A DNA stretch of 64,000 bases from Fulvia fulva (GCF_020509005.1 NC_063017.1:2604001-2668000); one strand, 5' to 3'; counted from the first letter of the stretch, positions 32,529-43,428 are shown. The notes: generated by a model not told the origin, from the sequence alone. Numbers and translations: made by a program.

Positions 32529-34196
32529 ATGGCTGGGCATTTCCAGGCACCGTCCAAGGACAATGCCCATGGCATTCCACACTTCATGGGACTGACGGGC
32601 AAAACCCTTCAACTAGTGATCTCCGTCGTTGCGACCAACGGATTCCTGCTTTTCGGATACGACCAGGGTGTCATGTCTGGTATCATTTCCGCACCGCAGT
32701 TCAACGCGGCGTTCCCTGAGACAAAGGATGACTCTACATGGCAAGGCTTTGTGACTGCAATCTACGAGATTGGCTGTCTGGTCGGCGCACTCTTCCAGCT
32801 GGCATACGGTGACAGGATTGGTCGCAGGCGAGCCATCATTGCCGGTGGTATCATTATGATCATTGGTGTGATAATCCAGATCACGGCGATTCCAGCTACT
32901 TCGGTATATGGTGGTGCCACTGCCCAGTTCATCATCGGACGAACGATTACTGGTATTGGCAACGGTATCAACACATCTACTATTCCAACATATCAAGCAG
33001 AGTGCTCGCACAGCGCTAACCGCGGTCTGCTCATCTGCATTGAAGGCGGTACCGTCGCCATCGGAACGGTGATCGCATACTGGATTGACTTCGGCTGTTC
33101 GTACGGCCCCGACGACCTGACCTGGCGCTTTCCTATCGCTTTCCAAATCGTCTTTGGCCTCTTCCTCTCCGTATTCATGGTCTGGTTGCCAGAATCGCCG
33201 AGGTGGCTGCTTACGAGAGACCGCCACGAGGAAGCAGAGACCGTCATTGCAGCACTACGTGCTCTTCACCGCGAGGATGACGAGGTCAAGCTTCAGCTTG
33301 GCCTCATCAACGATAGCATCCGCGCTTCGGGCCATATCGGGGGCAACACGCCGTACAGCGCCCTCTTCACCGGCGGCAAGACTCAACATTTCCGACGCAT
33401 GATGCTTGGTGCTTCATCGCAATTGTTCCAACAAGTCGGCGGCTGCAATGCAGTCATCTACTACTTACCGATTTTGTTTGAAGACAGTGTCGGCCAGAGC
33501 CGTACTATGTCCCTTATTCTCTCCGGTGTCAATATGATAGTGTACGCCATCTTCGCCACAACGTCATGGTTCGTTATCGAACGCGTCGGACGCCGAAAGC
33601 TCTTCCTGATCGGCACCGTCGGTCAATGTCTCTCCATGGTGCTGGCCTTCGCCTGCTTGATCCCTGGCACACCTTCAGCTGCGAACGGCGCCGTGGTCGG
33701 CTTCTTCCTTTTCATCGCATTCTTTGGAGCGACCTGGCTACCGCTACCTTGGCTATATCCCGCTGAGGTCAATCCGATCAAGACCAGAGCGAAGGCGAAC
33801 GCTGTGAGCACGTCAACAAACTGGCTCTTCAACTTCGTCATCGTCATGATAACTCCAGTCATGATCTCAAACCTCGGCACCTCAGGATTCGGGACATACG
33901 TTTTCTTCGCGGCTATCAACGCCTGCTTCTTCCCAATCATCTACTTCTTCTACATCGAGACGGCCAATCGCTCACTGGAAGAGGTCGATCTGATCTTCGC
34001 AAAGGGATTCATGGAGAATATGAGCTACGTCCAGGCTAGCAAGGAGCTACCATTCCTGAGCGATGAGGAGATTGATTCGAAAGCGAGAGAGTATGGTTTC
34101 AACGCCAGTGATGATGAGGCTGGCCTTGAGAAGAAGGAATTCGATGAGAAGGAGAAGGAGACTGGTCACCGATATTCTGGCAGCGAGACTGTCTAG
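32529..34196 (+). CDS. MFS sugar transporter
   Basis: A 555-residue single exon of the sugar-porter branch of the major facilitator superfamily, expected at the plasma membrane with 12 helices. Signatures are FLLFGYDQGVMSGII in TM1, the loop DRIGRRRAI, GIGNGINTSTIPTYQAEC, PESPRWLL after TM6, QQVGGCNAVIYYLPILFE in TM7, ERVGRRKLFLIG, and WLPLPWLYPAEVNPIKTRAKA. It ends in the family motif ETANRSLEEVDLIFA and an acidic tail. The substrate (monosaccharide, disaccharide or polyol) cannot be read from sequence. Confidence 0.93.
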   Translation: MAGHFQAPSKDNAHGIPHFMGLTGKTLQLVISVVATNGFLLFGYDQGVMSGIISAPQFNAAFPETKDDSTWQGFVTAIYEIGCLVGALFQLAYGDRIGRRRAIIAGGIIMIIGVIIQITAIPATSVYGGATAQFIIGRTITGIGNGINTSTIPTYQAECSHSANRGLLICIEGGTVAIGTVIAYWIDFGCSYGPDDLTWRFPIAFQIVFGLFLSVFMVWLPESPRWLLTRDRHEEAETVIAALRALHREDDEVKLQLGLINDSIRASGHIGGNTPYSALFTGGKTQHFRRMMLGASSQLFQQVGGCNAVIYYLPILFEDSVGQSRTMSLILSGVNMIVYAIFATTSWFVIERVGRRKLFLIGTVGQCLSMVLAFACLIPGTPSAANGAVVGFFLFIAFFGATWLPLPWLYPAEVNPIKTRAKANAVSTSTNWLFNFVIVMITPVMISNLGTSGFGTYVFFAAINACFFPIIYFFYIETANRSLEEVDLIFAKGFMENMSYVQASKELPFLSDEEIDSKAREYGFNASDDEAGLEKKEFDEKEKETGHRYSGSETV

Positions 34197-34959
34197 ACTA
34201 CAGTCTTTACAGAGTTATGATACCCGACATGGTTGATGCTAGGGAGTATGGGCTTTGAGACTGCGGTCTGCGTACGCGCTTCCGCTATAGATGAGATAGA
34301 TGATAGACTTCATACACTCACATGATACATTCCAAATTTCTTGATTCGATACCATGATGGATATGTACCAAGCGCTTCGTCGTAATACTTACAATGAGGA
34401 TTTGCTCGAGGGTACCGCGGCAAGCATGAACGGGGAGGATTGCAGCAGTACTCGCGAGGCAAGCGCTTCGCAACAGATCGTTAAGCAATCGACAATCTTG
34501 TACGGGTCCTGTTCGAGTTTCTGAGGCAGCAACGAGCAGTATTGCCGGCCCTTCCATGCTCCAGTCTAGCACACGACTTCGTGGCGTTGTGCAAGCATCA
34601 GTCTTAGCAGCCGAACTAACACCTTCGAGCAGGGGCTACTCAAATATGTCGCATTTGGTATGAGCAATCCGTAAGTCATTGAGGACCTGCCAGAGACTTT
34701 TCCCGCGTCCTCGCATGATGAAGCGTGCATTGTCTCACGTATATCGCGACAGGCCACGCTGTGCACACACCCTCTCGGGCGTGCTCCTCACGCACTCGCC
34801 TTTGTCAACCTGATATGGTACAACTCCCCTTCAAGCGACGCAGAGTTGTAGATTTCCTTTGGATGTTCGTCGTGTGTATTGTAACAGTCCTTCGACGTCT
34901 TCTGGGTATGTTCATCGCTGGTCGCCTCATGCTGAACCCATGAGGGCTGATGGTTGTTT
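34197..34959. other. Intergenic between convergent genes
   Basis: 763 nt between the 3' ends of the transporter and of the caspase-like gene. No gene seen. Confidence 0.5.
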
Positions 34960-36074
34960 TCAATCCCCAAACAGGCTGGCTGGTGGAGATGGCAAGCGAC
35001 CTGGAGACTCGAAGCCTTGCGATGCCGATGTCGTGGCGCCGTCTTCATTCGCCTGAGGGGCGCTTGGTGTGTCGCTGGGACAGGTATGTTCTGACGTCGG
35101 TGTCTGCGATGGTCCCTCCGCATAGCCTTCGTCATCGTCTTCTGCTTGTTCTACGAAGAGTGAATCTTCTGCTTCGTCGTCTCCCACTCCTGCTTCCTCT
35201 GCTGTCGGCTCTGAAGTCGCTTCAACCTGTGGATTGGCTCCCTGAATGGACTTACTGAACCATCTTGCCTTCCCGTGCTGGCGGATATCGTCGGGGTTTA
35301 GAACATGCCTGCATATCTCCAGCTTGCTGCCAGCTCGCGTTCGCTTGAGAACGAGACGACGAGGATTTGAACACAGCTTCTTGTTACGCTGCAGGATGTG
35401 GCTGATGGAAAGAGGGACATGGTAGTTCTGGAAGCCCCTTGGTCCTGGGACGTCGATTTTCTTGACGAAGTGGCTCACTTCGATGGCAAGGTTTCTAGTG
35501 AAGTCGGATTCATCATGCTCTATGATCGTTCCATTGGAGAGCTGCATTGGTTCGCCGCGAGCAAGGATCTCGACATTGTTCGAACGTGGCCTCCACTTGT
35601 CTCGGAAGCGGTCAGGGATCCAGCAGTCTCAGATGATAAAGACGTCGAGACCGGAGTTGACAAAGAACAGTATCAACTCGTAAGCATTGATGTCTTGATC
35701 TGGGTACTTCTCGAACCTCCTGTAGAATGTCAGCGGTGTCACATCACATGCAATCGCGGCTCATACCAAGTGTAACTTTTGCCATTCGATCCAGCATTTC
35801 CGTGGTAGTAGAGGATGGTGAGTTCGTTCCTAGTCTTAGTGGCGAACTGTTGCGTGAAGTACTTGAGCACGTCTCCTGCCTGAGCATTGGGTGCGAAGCT
35901 GACAGCACACACTTCGCAATCGATGTGTCTTTCATGGAGTAGGCGCATGATCCTCTGCTTCTGGTAGTGGATGGACATCACCTTGAAGCCGTCGTCTTCA
36001 TCCTCCGGACAGGCGTCCAGTATGTAGGCGCTTGCCTTCCTCGGCATCTTAGATAGCTGCCCCTTGACGGGCAT
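34960..36074 (-). pseudogene. Caspase-fold-like protein A, in-frame TGA
   Basis: Exons 36074-35767 and 35719-34960 with a 47-nt intron (GTATGAG...CTACAG) that splits a Trp codon. The N-terminal part (SAYILDACPE, IHYQKQRIMRLL, ELTILYYHGNAGSNGKSYTW) and the DVFII-stop-DCWIPDR block match the caspase-like layout: a YYxGHG-type strand and then a D-C-C-type strand. Both catalytic positions differ: N/A replaces the expected His and Trp follows the D-C pair. A TGA at 35631-35629 lies directly before DCW; CGA to TGA is the simplest cause. The C-terminal 150 residues are acidic and Ser/Pro/Thr-rich. Without the TGA the product would be 354 residues. The paralogue is at 36788-37857, with the intron at the same place. 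Confidence 0.6.
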
Positions 36075-36412
36075 CGTGGCGATGGTAGTGTCGTATGCTT
36101 TGTCGTGTTGGATGTATTCGTTGGTGTGATATCCAGTGTCTGTAGCGTGTGATATAGCGATGTGGTAACGCGGAGTGAGCCGGTGTTGGGTTGTTAGTTG
36201 GGCGAGGTGTGAGGTCTGATCAAGCCTTCTTGTATCCAGATGCTACCCCCGTCCTGCAATGATGCATGTAAGGAAGGCACGCTCCTGATCACACGGAAGT
36301 GAAGTGAAGCTGCGTCGCATAGCACCCAGGTACCGTCCCATGTCTGGAGTATCACCGTTGACGAGAACTTCGATTCTGATGGCAATTGCGAGGTTTCCGC
36401 CACCACGATGCG

Positions 36413-36424
36413 CACAATTTTGTA
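36413..36424. promoter_or_regulatory. CACAAnnTTGTG-like inverted repeat
   Basis: CACAATTTTGTA, one base off the consensus shared with the tandem units at 37861-38105. Confidence 0.35.
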
Positions 36425-36631
36425 TGGAGTCACAAAGCAGACATGTCTGCATGGAGAGAAGTTATAGGTTCGCAAATGCCGGCACTCACGCTGAGAAGCC
36501 CATGATCTCGTCTCTCTCCCAGCCAAGCTGAGCTCGCGGCAGGTTCCGTTGATGACAATCACGTCCATGGCTGTATCGGTGTGATGCGTTCAAGCTGATC
36601 GTGATGGCAACGTGTCTACGACGCGGCCGCA

Positions 36632-36643
36632 CACAATTTTGTG
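36632..36643. promoter_or_regulatory. CACAAnnTTGTG inverted repeat
   Basis: CACAATTTTGTG with extended arms (ACACAA/TTGTGT), about 560 nt upstream of caspase-like gene A and 65 nt before an uncalled ATG at 36568. Confidence 0.4.
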
Positions 36644-36787
36644 TGGAATACATGGCACATGTGCCCGAAGCAAGAGAGTCGTAGGCATACCAGTGTCGTG
36701 GATTCCGCTAAGGTAACAGTTGACTCCTTCTACAATCCATCCGGTCCCCTCGAGCCCGGTGAGATTTGCATATACCACTCCGATCCA

Positions 36788-37857
36788 CTACTGCACGAAG
36801 ACGCCTTCGTCCTCGTCTTCATCGTCCTCGTCATCTTCCTGATCTCCATCCTCACTGCAAGCTCCCTGCCCAGCAGGCGCTGCCCCATCCTCTCCTGCAG
36901 CCTCATCATCCGCTGTGACCGACACGCTAGCCAACTCAACCCTGAGCGGGTTCGGCTGGATGTGAAGGCCATAGAACTTGAACTTCTCACCACGACTGAT
37001 CTTGACCGGATCACACTTGAATCGCCAAATGGGGTCGTCCTCCGATGGCGTGTTGCTCGGCTTAGGATGCGCGAACCAGAGTCGAATGGTGTTGTCATAC
37101 ATCTCCTTGTCCTTCATCAGAATCTCTGGGATTGATCGCATGGCCCGATCCTTCTTGGGTGGGCCTCTCTCCTGGAGTCGATTGAAGTACTTTCCGACGT
37201 ACTCGATGATACTGACGGCATAGTCTCCGCGGTGCCTGATCCTCTCGCCATCTTCGTTGTGCATGCCGGTATTCATGGCGAATATCTCGGTCATGGCGTG
37301 GTCGCGACTCCATGGCTTGGTGGGCCGGGTCTGTATGAAGCAGTCGAGGATGAACAGAACGTCGATGTCGGTATGGTTGACTTGATGAATGAAGTCATGG
37401 GCGTTGATGGGATGGTCTGGAGCACCGCGAAACTGCCTGTAGATCCTAGTCAGTGCTCAGTCAATAATATCGATCCAATGGGATAGAGTATTCACCACAT
37501 GTAATTCTCGTCCTCGCCGTACGCTTTGCCAAAGTACACGAAGATGACGTGGTCGTCCGAGCCCTTGTTGCCGAGTATCTCGTCTATGAATTCGGTGAAT
37601 TGCTCCTGAGTACTGTCCGGTGGAAATGAGATGGAGCGAACTTCGTAGACTGAGTAGATCTGGAAGAACTCTGCAAAGTCTGCGCAACGTGCATAATGGG
37701 CTGCTAGGTCGAGGTCGGCCACTGGCGCATCACCTTGCTGGTCGTCCAGGATGTACATCGTGTGAGTACGGTAGTGCTTGAGAACACACCATTCCATCTC
37801 TTTTGTGTGCAGCTTTCCACGTCTGTCACTGGGAGCGGATCTGTTGGTGAGCTTCAT
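36788..37857 (-). CDS. Caspase-fold-like protein B
   Basis: Exons 37857-37496 and 37445-36788 (50-nt intron, GTGAATAC...CTAG, splitting a Trp codon as in gene A) give 339 residues. HTMYILDDQQGD, the helix LAAHYARCADFAEFFQ, VIFVYFGKAYGEDENYMW and DIDVLFILDCFIQTRP line up with gene A and with the caspase-like p20 order (strand ending in HG, then strand ending in D-x-C). The expected His is replaced in FGKAYG and the D-x-C position is Phe (LDCF), so a protease dyad is not evident. A second domain follows (IRLWFAHPKPSNTP, FKFYGLHIQPNPLRVELASV), then an Asp/Glu tail. It may be a pseudo-protease scaffold; the function is unknown. The family match is inference from motif order. Confidence 0.65.
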
Positions 37858-37860
37858 GGT

Positions 37861-38105
37861 TGCGTGGCGATAAGCCCTGGATGGACACAAATTTGTGCTG
37901 TCCCTTCTCTTTCTTCTGTTGCGCTGTGATAGGCCTGGATGAGCACAAAATTGTGCGTTGTGAGTCAATTGCTGTCCCGTCTTGCTCTGTTGCGTGGTGC
38001 TAAGCGCTGGATTGGCACAAAATTGCGCGTTTTGTGGGTAGACTTTTGTCCCGTCTTGTCCTCTTGCGTGGTTGTAAGAAGGCTATATGGACACAATTTT
38101 GTGTG
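37861..38105. repeat. Four diverged tandem units, each with a CACAAnnTTGTG palindrome
   Basis: Four units (starting about 37861, 37919, 37990 and 38066; 58-76 nt apart) share TTGCGTGG, a TAAG(C)CCTGGAT-like stretch, the palindrome and TGTCCC(GTCTTG). Palindromes lie at 37886-37897 (CACAAATTTGTG), 37944-37955 (CACAAAATTGTG), 38016-38027 (CACAAAATTGCG, one mismatch) and 38092-38103 (CACAATTTTGTG). The array begins 4 nt upstream of the start codon of caspase-like gene B, so it occupies its 5' UTR/promoter. The core is conserved better than the flanks, which suggests a binding site for a dimeric regulator. Confidence 0.8.
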
Positions 38106-38580
38106 GTATTTTTCTCGGCCTCGTCGGCGGCGGCGGAGGGGGCAGGGGCGGCGGCGCCAGGGGCGGTGTGGTGTGGTCGTTGTCGTTGTAGTTGAGACGA
38201 CAACAGAACAGAACAAGGCCAATATATAGCCGCATTGCTGTATGTGACGCAGGCTTCACGGCTACAGTGAGCCAAGGGTGAGGCTTCAATGGTGATGCCG
38301 TGGTGCTTCTCATTTGGATCTGGCGTGAAGTAACCATAGTCAGACGGTCCCGTAGCCTCCATCAGGCACTTTCGCGCGCAGAACCCTGGAGTACAGCGCG
38401 TTGAAGAAGCGTCGGAACGCTTGCCTCACTCTCGCCTGGAGACGATGAGTGGTTCACCAGCGCTAAGTCTTTCCTCGAATGTTGAGGTGATGATGGATTC
38501 TCGGCGCTCGCATACGTTGTAGGCTCCCATGGGTCAGAATCACAGCCGCTGGTGCCGCCAAGAGTTGATGTTCTATGCTT
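38106..38580. other. Intergenic, no gene seen
   Basis: 475 nt between the tandem array and the 3' end of the next gene. A GC-rich CGG/GGC low-complexity stretch lies at about 38118-38166. Confidence 0.45.
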
Positions 38581-40977
38581 TCACAGATCCGGCAGCGGTA
38601 TAGTATTCATCTGCGCCTTCTTTGCCGCACTCACAAACTTCGCCCTCTCCTCCTCAGTCTTAAACTCGATCTTAACACCATTGACTTGCTTAACAGGCGA
38701 ATTCTTCTCAGAGTTCCGCCTCGAGGGCACAATCTCACTAGCAGCAGAAGACGGACTCCTCAATCTCTCGGCAGCGGCAGCAGCGCCAGGTCTGACAACT
38801 GTGATGTCAATACCCTTCACCTTGGCGTACTTCAGACCATCGTCTTTCACCTTGACTTGTTGCTTGCTGCTGTTGATCCACCATCGTGCCCAGCCTTCGC
38901 CAAAGTTCGAGCTGATATGCATGAGAGCCAGAACGCCGCCTGCAGCACCGGCTGTAGCTACGCCGTCGTCTTCCCATAGCCGCAGCATTTCGATGTTGGC
39001 GAACTGTTCTTCGAAGGCGAAGGCGCCCTTCAGGCCTTCGTGGATGACGGTCGTCTTCGTCGTTCGATAGCTGCCGATCAGTAAGCGGCCAAACACAGCC
39101 GACTGGAAGGCCACAGCGTCGTTTTCGGACGCAAAGTAGTAGTTGACCCAGTTCGTCTTGATTTCCTCCGTCAACATGTCGCCCCATTGGTCGCCGTGGC
39201 ACTTGAGCTCGATGGGACCTTCTGCTGGCTGCAAGGACACCTTTTCGGGCTCGAAGTACGAACAGTATGGGACAGTCTCTTGCAGATCTGATAGCTTGTG
39301 CTGAATCCTCATCTCGCCGTCGTCCGATAGACACCATATTGAGGTTGTTACTCTCGTACCACCATGTTCCCGATTCTCCCGTTTGCGGATCACGCAGATG
39401 CGACCTCCCTTACAGGCGTCGACCATGTCGACATTGTATCGTGGATCCGGCTCGTCAGGGTTCTCGCGGGCGTACTCAACTCTGTGACCACGCACATCGC
39501 ACAGTATAGCCGCGTTGCGGAACAGCTGTCTTTCGAACCTGTTCCCTTCGGTATAGTTTGGCGACTGAACCTGGGCAGACCACACCCTGGTCGAAGGTGC
39601 TATAGACTTTGCGGTCCGAGGACGATCATTGATGATGATATTGCTCTTGCTTCGTGAAACTCTGGAGAATATCGAAGACGGTGTCGCGGGCGGACTCGGT
39701 CGTTTGTCGCTCTTGTCTGGGATGGCGGGGGCCCCTAGCAGGTCGGTGTCTGCAGATGATCTCCAGGACCTTTGTTCGCTTCTCGGTGACACGTCCACAT
39801 TCTGTTCGTCCCTGCTACTGCCAGCGACGGCATCATACTGCTCGTCAACCGCTCTGAACAAGCTTGGAAGGGTCGTCGACTCGCGCCGATACGAAGCGCG
39901 GCGCGAGCTAGACGCGTATGCGCTATCGTTGGGCGATTGGCCCGCGGTTCCCTCGATGTGCCCGCCTATGCTGTCGCGAGCATCAACCGGCGATCCGGTT
40001 TCGAAGTCCCAATCCATGCATTTATCCTTATCGGAGGGTTGTCGGTCAGAGGAAACACTATAATAAGCAGAGTCCTCGCGACTTGACTTCTCGCCGTTGG
40101 ATCCGTTGACGGCAAGTTGCGCAGGAGAACCCCGTGGGGAACGTTTGACGTCGCGTGGGGGTAATTGGTAGCTTGAAGAACGTGGTGGAGGAGGCTCGAG
40201 CATTCGTCGCTCGCCGTAGCTTGCAGTGATCTGCTCGACGGTCGAAACTGTGCTCGTACTGTCGCGTATGCTTCCTGACTCGATCGCTCTGTCCGTTGCC
40301 TGAAGACGTGGAATGCTGGTAGCAATGGACATTATGATACGATGCAGGTCATCTATCTCCTCGCCAAGGTCGCCGTGAGCCCGGTCGTGGATACTGGCGA
40401 TGTTCTCTAGCTACATGTTAGCGCAATTTCGGACATGGGACATTCTTCGTAAGAATGGCATACCAGCCATTGGCACCACGGTCTTCTCTAGTCTGGCCAG
40501 AGACCTGCTCTGCAATGCTTGCATCGTGAGGTTGATTGAACTGGTGTGCATCTGTAGCATGTTCCTCAGTTCCGTAACGTCGCCTCCTTCTGTCGTCCAC
40601 TTGAACTTGTTGTAGTTGGCCAGAACGACATCGCTCCAGCTTCGCTCAACAACGAAGCCTGCATTGGTCTCTTTCTTTTTGATGACCTGATATCGATCCA
40701 CGAAGCTGTCCAGGTCGTCAAGGGTCCTGTGTGCACTCTCCAGGATCGCACTGATTGCAGACTTGGTATCGTTGTCCGCTTGCGACAGTATGCTTCCATC
40801 TGAGTGCAATGTTTCGGCGACCAGCTTCAAGGCGTCGCTCAGGCCATTTGCTTCTCTTTCAATCTCGGCGAACTCGGAAGGCGCACTCTTCTTGCCGTGG
40901 GTGAAAGCTCGTCCTATCTTCCATGCTGTCTGGGACAACATGAGGATGTCACCGACGGACAGCGGCTGGAACGCCAT
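38581..40977 (-). CDS. Large protein with fungal HeLo/STAND-N-like domain
   Basis: Exons 40977-40464 and 40406-38581 (57-nt intron, GTATGCC...GCTAG) give 779 residues. Residues 1 to about 170 (MAFQPLSVGDILMLSQTAWK, then EFAEIEREANGLSDALKLVA, AHRTLDDLDSFVDRY) are all-helical. They match the N-terminal helical domain placed in front of NLR/STAND or HET-type proteins in fungi; here no NTPase follows. The middle is Ser/Arg-rich and disordered. The C-terminal half has beta-rich blocks (FERQLFRNAAILCDVRGHRV, SIWCLSDDGEMRIQHKLSD, VNYYFASENDAVAFQSAVFG), possibly PH-like folds. A membrane or signalling role is possible but unproven. Unbroken frame. Confidence 0.7.
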
Positions 40978-42400
40978 GTTCCCGGCGCGAGTCCGGCGCT
41001 GCTTCGTGGTAGGTACTTGCAGCCTGCGGTGGGACGGTGAGAGTAGTTCTACAACCAGAACAAGAACGGCCTTGAGCAATGCATAATGCCATTCCGGCGG
41101 ACCTAGCCATCACACTTGACCTCCAATAGCACTGCGCCTCGATTGGAGGAGAGGAGGCGCCGCTGGTGGACTCGATACGCGTCTGGTACGCAGATTTCAG
41201 GCTCGAATGGCCATCATCCATGAGATTGATCCTTCAAGCAATCAGTCGTCCGGAGGCAATAGCATCCTGCCGCGCATGGCGAGCGCGCGAGGGTGCCGTG
41301 GACCGTGGCCCATGTGAAGTTGTAAGTTGTGAAGAGAGACGGTGCCCTAGTGGGTGTGCCGCCGCTTACTGGCGGACGCAGCAGAGATGCAGAGAGCACG
41401 TTGCGCTGACGGGCACAGTGATTGGCCAGCTGCTCCATGTCGTCCGGATCGAGAGCATAGGCGAGATGAAGGAGAGTGCGAGTGACAATACGGTATGACA
41501 TGCCGCGTAATTTGTAAAGAGGCACAGCCAACATCCTGGTGTGCATGTTGGTGCAGAGGAGAAGTGTGTGGTACTGGCGCAGCGTACAGGAGAGAGGAAG
41601 GATGGAAACATCCATGTCGTCGCGGACCAAGCACCGCTTCGCTTGATGGCCCCTGCCAAGATTCCGTCAACTTACACGTAGGAGGTAACCTTCCTTCCTT
41701 CCACCTTCTACCCTCACCCGCATATCCAGAACTTGAATGGTTCAGCTAGGAATATCTGCTTCCAAATGACATCTCGCAGCTCATGCGGAAGCTTTGTGGA
41801 TATCGAATTCGTTCTGGCGTCGTGGTTTCTATTGTATTGTGTTTCACGCCTTGCGATGCGATCTCATCTTCCGTCATTGCTGCTATGGATCGCAACGGTT
41901 GCATTGGATGATGTACGTCTTTGTCGTGCAAGAGAGCCTGTGATGAGCTTTGAAGTCCTAGTCCAAGTCGACTGCGAGGCTGGTCAGGCGTGTTGCGCTA
42001 AAGAACAATCTGGCCGTACAAAGACATGGGTGCAGCCAAGGCTCCGCGCATGCCGCATGCCTCATTCGAGGGAAATTCAAGTTTTGGTGGCACGTGAATC
42101 AAGTTTGGTGTCACGTGCTAGCCGCGCTGTGCCTGTTGGCGAACTCGTAGTCAAAATCACGTCGCAGACTTCGGGTAGTTGTACGTACGGCAAGCGTGAC
42201 GTGTATCTTACGCCTACGAAAGGGCTGGTGTATAGAGCTCAACACCGCTACGCATACTCTTGGAGCTTCACAACCGCCAACAGCACATTTTATACCGGTC
42301 TCGGCATCGACACTTCGAGGACTAGCATGAAGAAGCACTTACTACCACAAGAGCCTCGAAATCTTTCTCTCCAACGCTGACTCCCAGCCAACCCGTCGCT
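40978..42400. other. Intergenic, divergent promoters
   Basis: 1423 nt. A 215-codon + frame at 41733-42380 is the longest unassigned frame here, but it runs into the 5' flank of the next gene and shows no domain, signal peptide or splice pattern. Confidence 0.4.
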
Positions 42401-43118
42401 ATGTTCAAAGCCACAGCAACCACTCTCCTGGTCCTAGGAGCACAGCTATGCACTGCCATCAACTTCAGCGATTGGGCACCACGTCCAGATCTCCCTAAAG
42501 AGTTCAAGCCGTTCTTGGAAGCGTACGGCCATCATGCAATTCGCGCGAAGCGGATGCTAATGCCACTCTCAGCCTCGTGAACGCAGCCGAAGCTCGTGAT
42601 GTAACCACTGGCTACACCGACTACTTCCCAGCGGACGGCATGCAGACGACTCTCACGATCCACTGCGTTGGCGCCAATGGCATTCAGAAATGCAAGGAAG
42701 GCTTCCTCGCCAACGGACGTGACATTGTGGTGAGTAAATACCCCCAAGTCCGATCCTCTCAGAGTCTTATCTCTAATCGCGACCAGCACTTCCCCAACAC
42801 CACCTTCGTCGTCTCCAACAACAACACCGCAACAGTCTATGAGTCGCAAGGTCGTATCGAGATGACGTTCCCAGAGCCGCCTGGGAATTGCTCGCAGCAG
42901 TAGTGAGTCAACCTCGCGCAGGCATTCCGTCTATACATTTTCGTTAACTCCAATGTTGCAGCTACAAGACACAATACACAGTCCTCAAGACGGACCAGAC
43001 TGTTGAGGCTCTGCCTAATTTGAGTCTCAAGCCAGAAGGACAGGTCTACTGGTACCACGACTATTATGTTGACCCGCCGACGCAGTCTACGGATATTGCT
43101 TGCGATAGCAAGAAGTAG
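42401..43118 (+). pseudogene. Secreted protein of unknown family, one-base frameshift
   Basis: The signal peptide (MFKATATTLLVLGAQLCTA) is followed by INFSDWAPRPDLP and FKPFLEAYGHHA. The frame must then change near 42536-42545 to continue as READANATLSLVNAAEARDV, TGYTDYFPADG, HCVGANGIQKCKEGF and NGRDIV. Introns 42730-42786 (GTGAGT) and 42903-42961 (GTGAGT...TTGCAG) then lead to HFPNTTFVVSN, RIEMTFPEPPGNCSQ, YKTQYTVLKTDQ and YWYHDYYVDPPTQ. One added base makes every later exon phase consistent, so the gene appears to have lost one base in exon 1. The mature part has four visible Cys. Family unknown to me. It could be a candidate effector or cell-wall protein, but nothing shows this. Confidence 0.55.
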
Positions 43119-43428
43119 GGCGGAAGAAGGGTAATGTAGGATGCTCCTGGCCTGAGCTCACAATCCATTGGAGGTCACCAGCTGTGGACTGCGATCTATC
43201 GCCCGGTCTGCACAATTTTGTGCCCAACCAAATTCTTTGGCGCGTGAATGTAAGCATCAGATGTCATTTGGTTGTCTCTACTGAAAGGTTCATTGTCACC
43301 AGGCACCCATTCCTCCCAGTGCTGGGCACTACGTTGATCGGCATCTTGACCTACCGTTTCCGGATAATCAGCTGAGGTGAAGGGAGGCAAGCAAGGATAG
43401 TTCTACAGAGTATCATTCTACAAGGCTA
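43119..43428. other. Intergenic between convergent genes
   Basis: 310 nt; the only notable element is a CACAAnnTTGTG palindrome at 43211-43222. Confidence 0.5.
43211..43222. promoter_or_regulatory. CACAAnnTTGTG inverted repeat
   Basis: CACAATTTTGTG flanked by G and C (14-bp arms GCACAA/TTGTGC), identical in core to the tandem units 5 kb away. Here it lies between two 3' ends, so a promoter role is doubtful. Confidence 0.35.

Larger units (their letters stand above)
36075..36787. other. Region between two caspase-like genes
   Basis: 713 nt upstream of gene A and at the 3' end of gene B. A 124-codon minus frame (36194-36568) starts with ATG but has no recognisable domain, and I do not call it. 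Two CACAAnnTTGTG-type sites lie here. Confidence 0.4.

Noticed and set aside
36194..36568. 124-codon minus frame between the caspase-like genes
   Set aside because: It has an ATG but no recognisable domain, competing frames of equal quality, and no support from the paralogue.
41733..42380. 215-codon + strand open frame upstream of the secreted protein gene
   Set aside because: No domain, signal peptide or splice support, and it occupies the promoter of the next gene.
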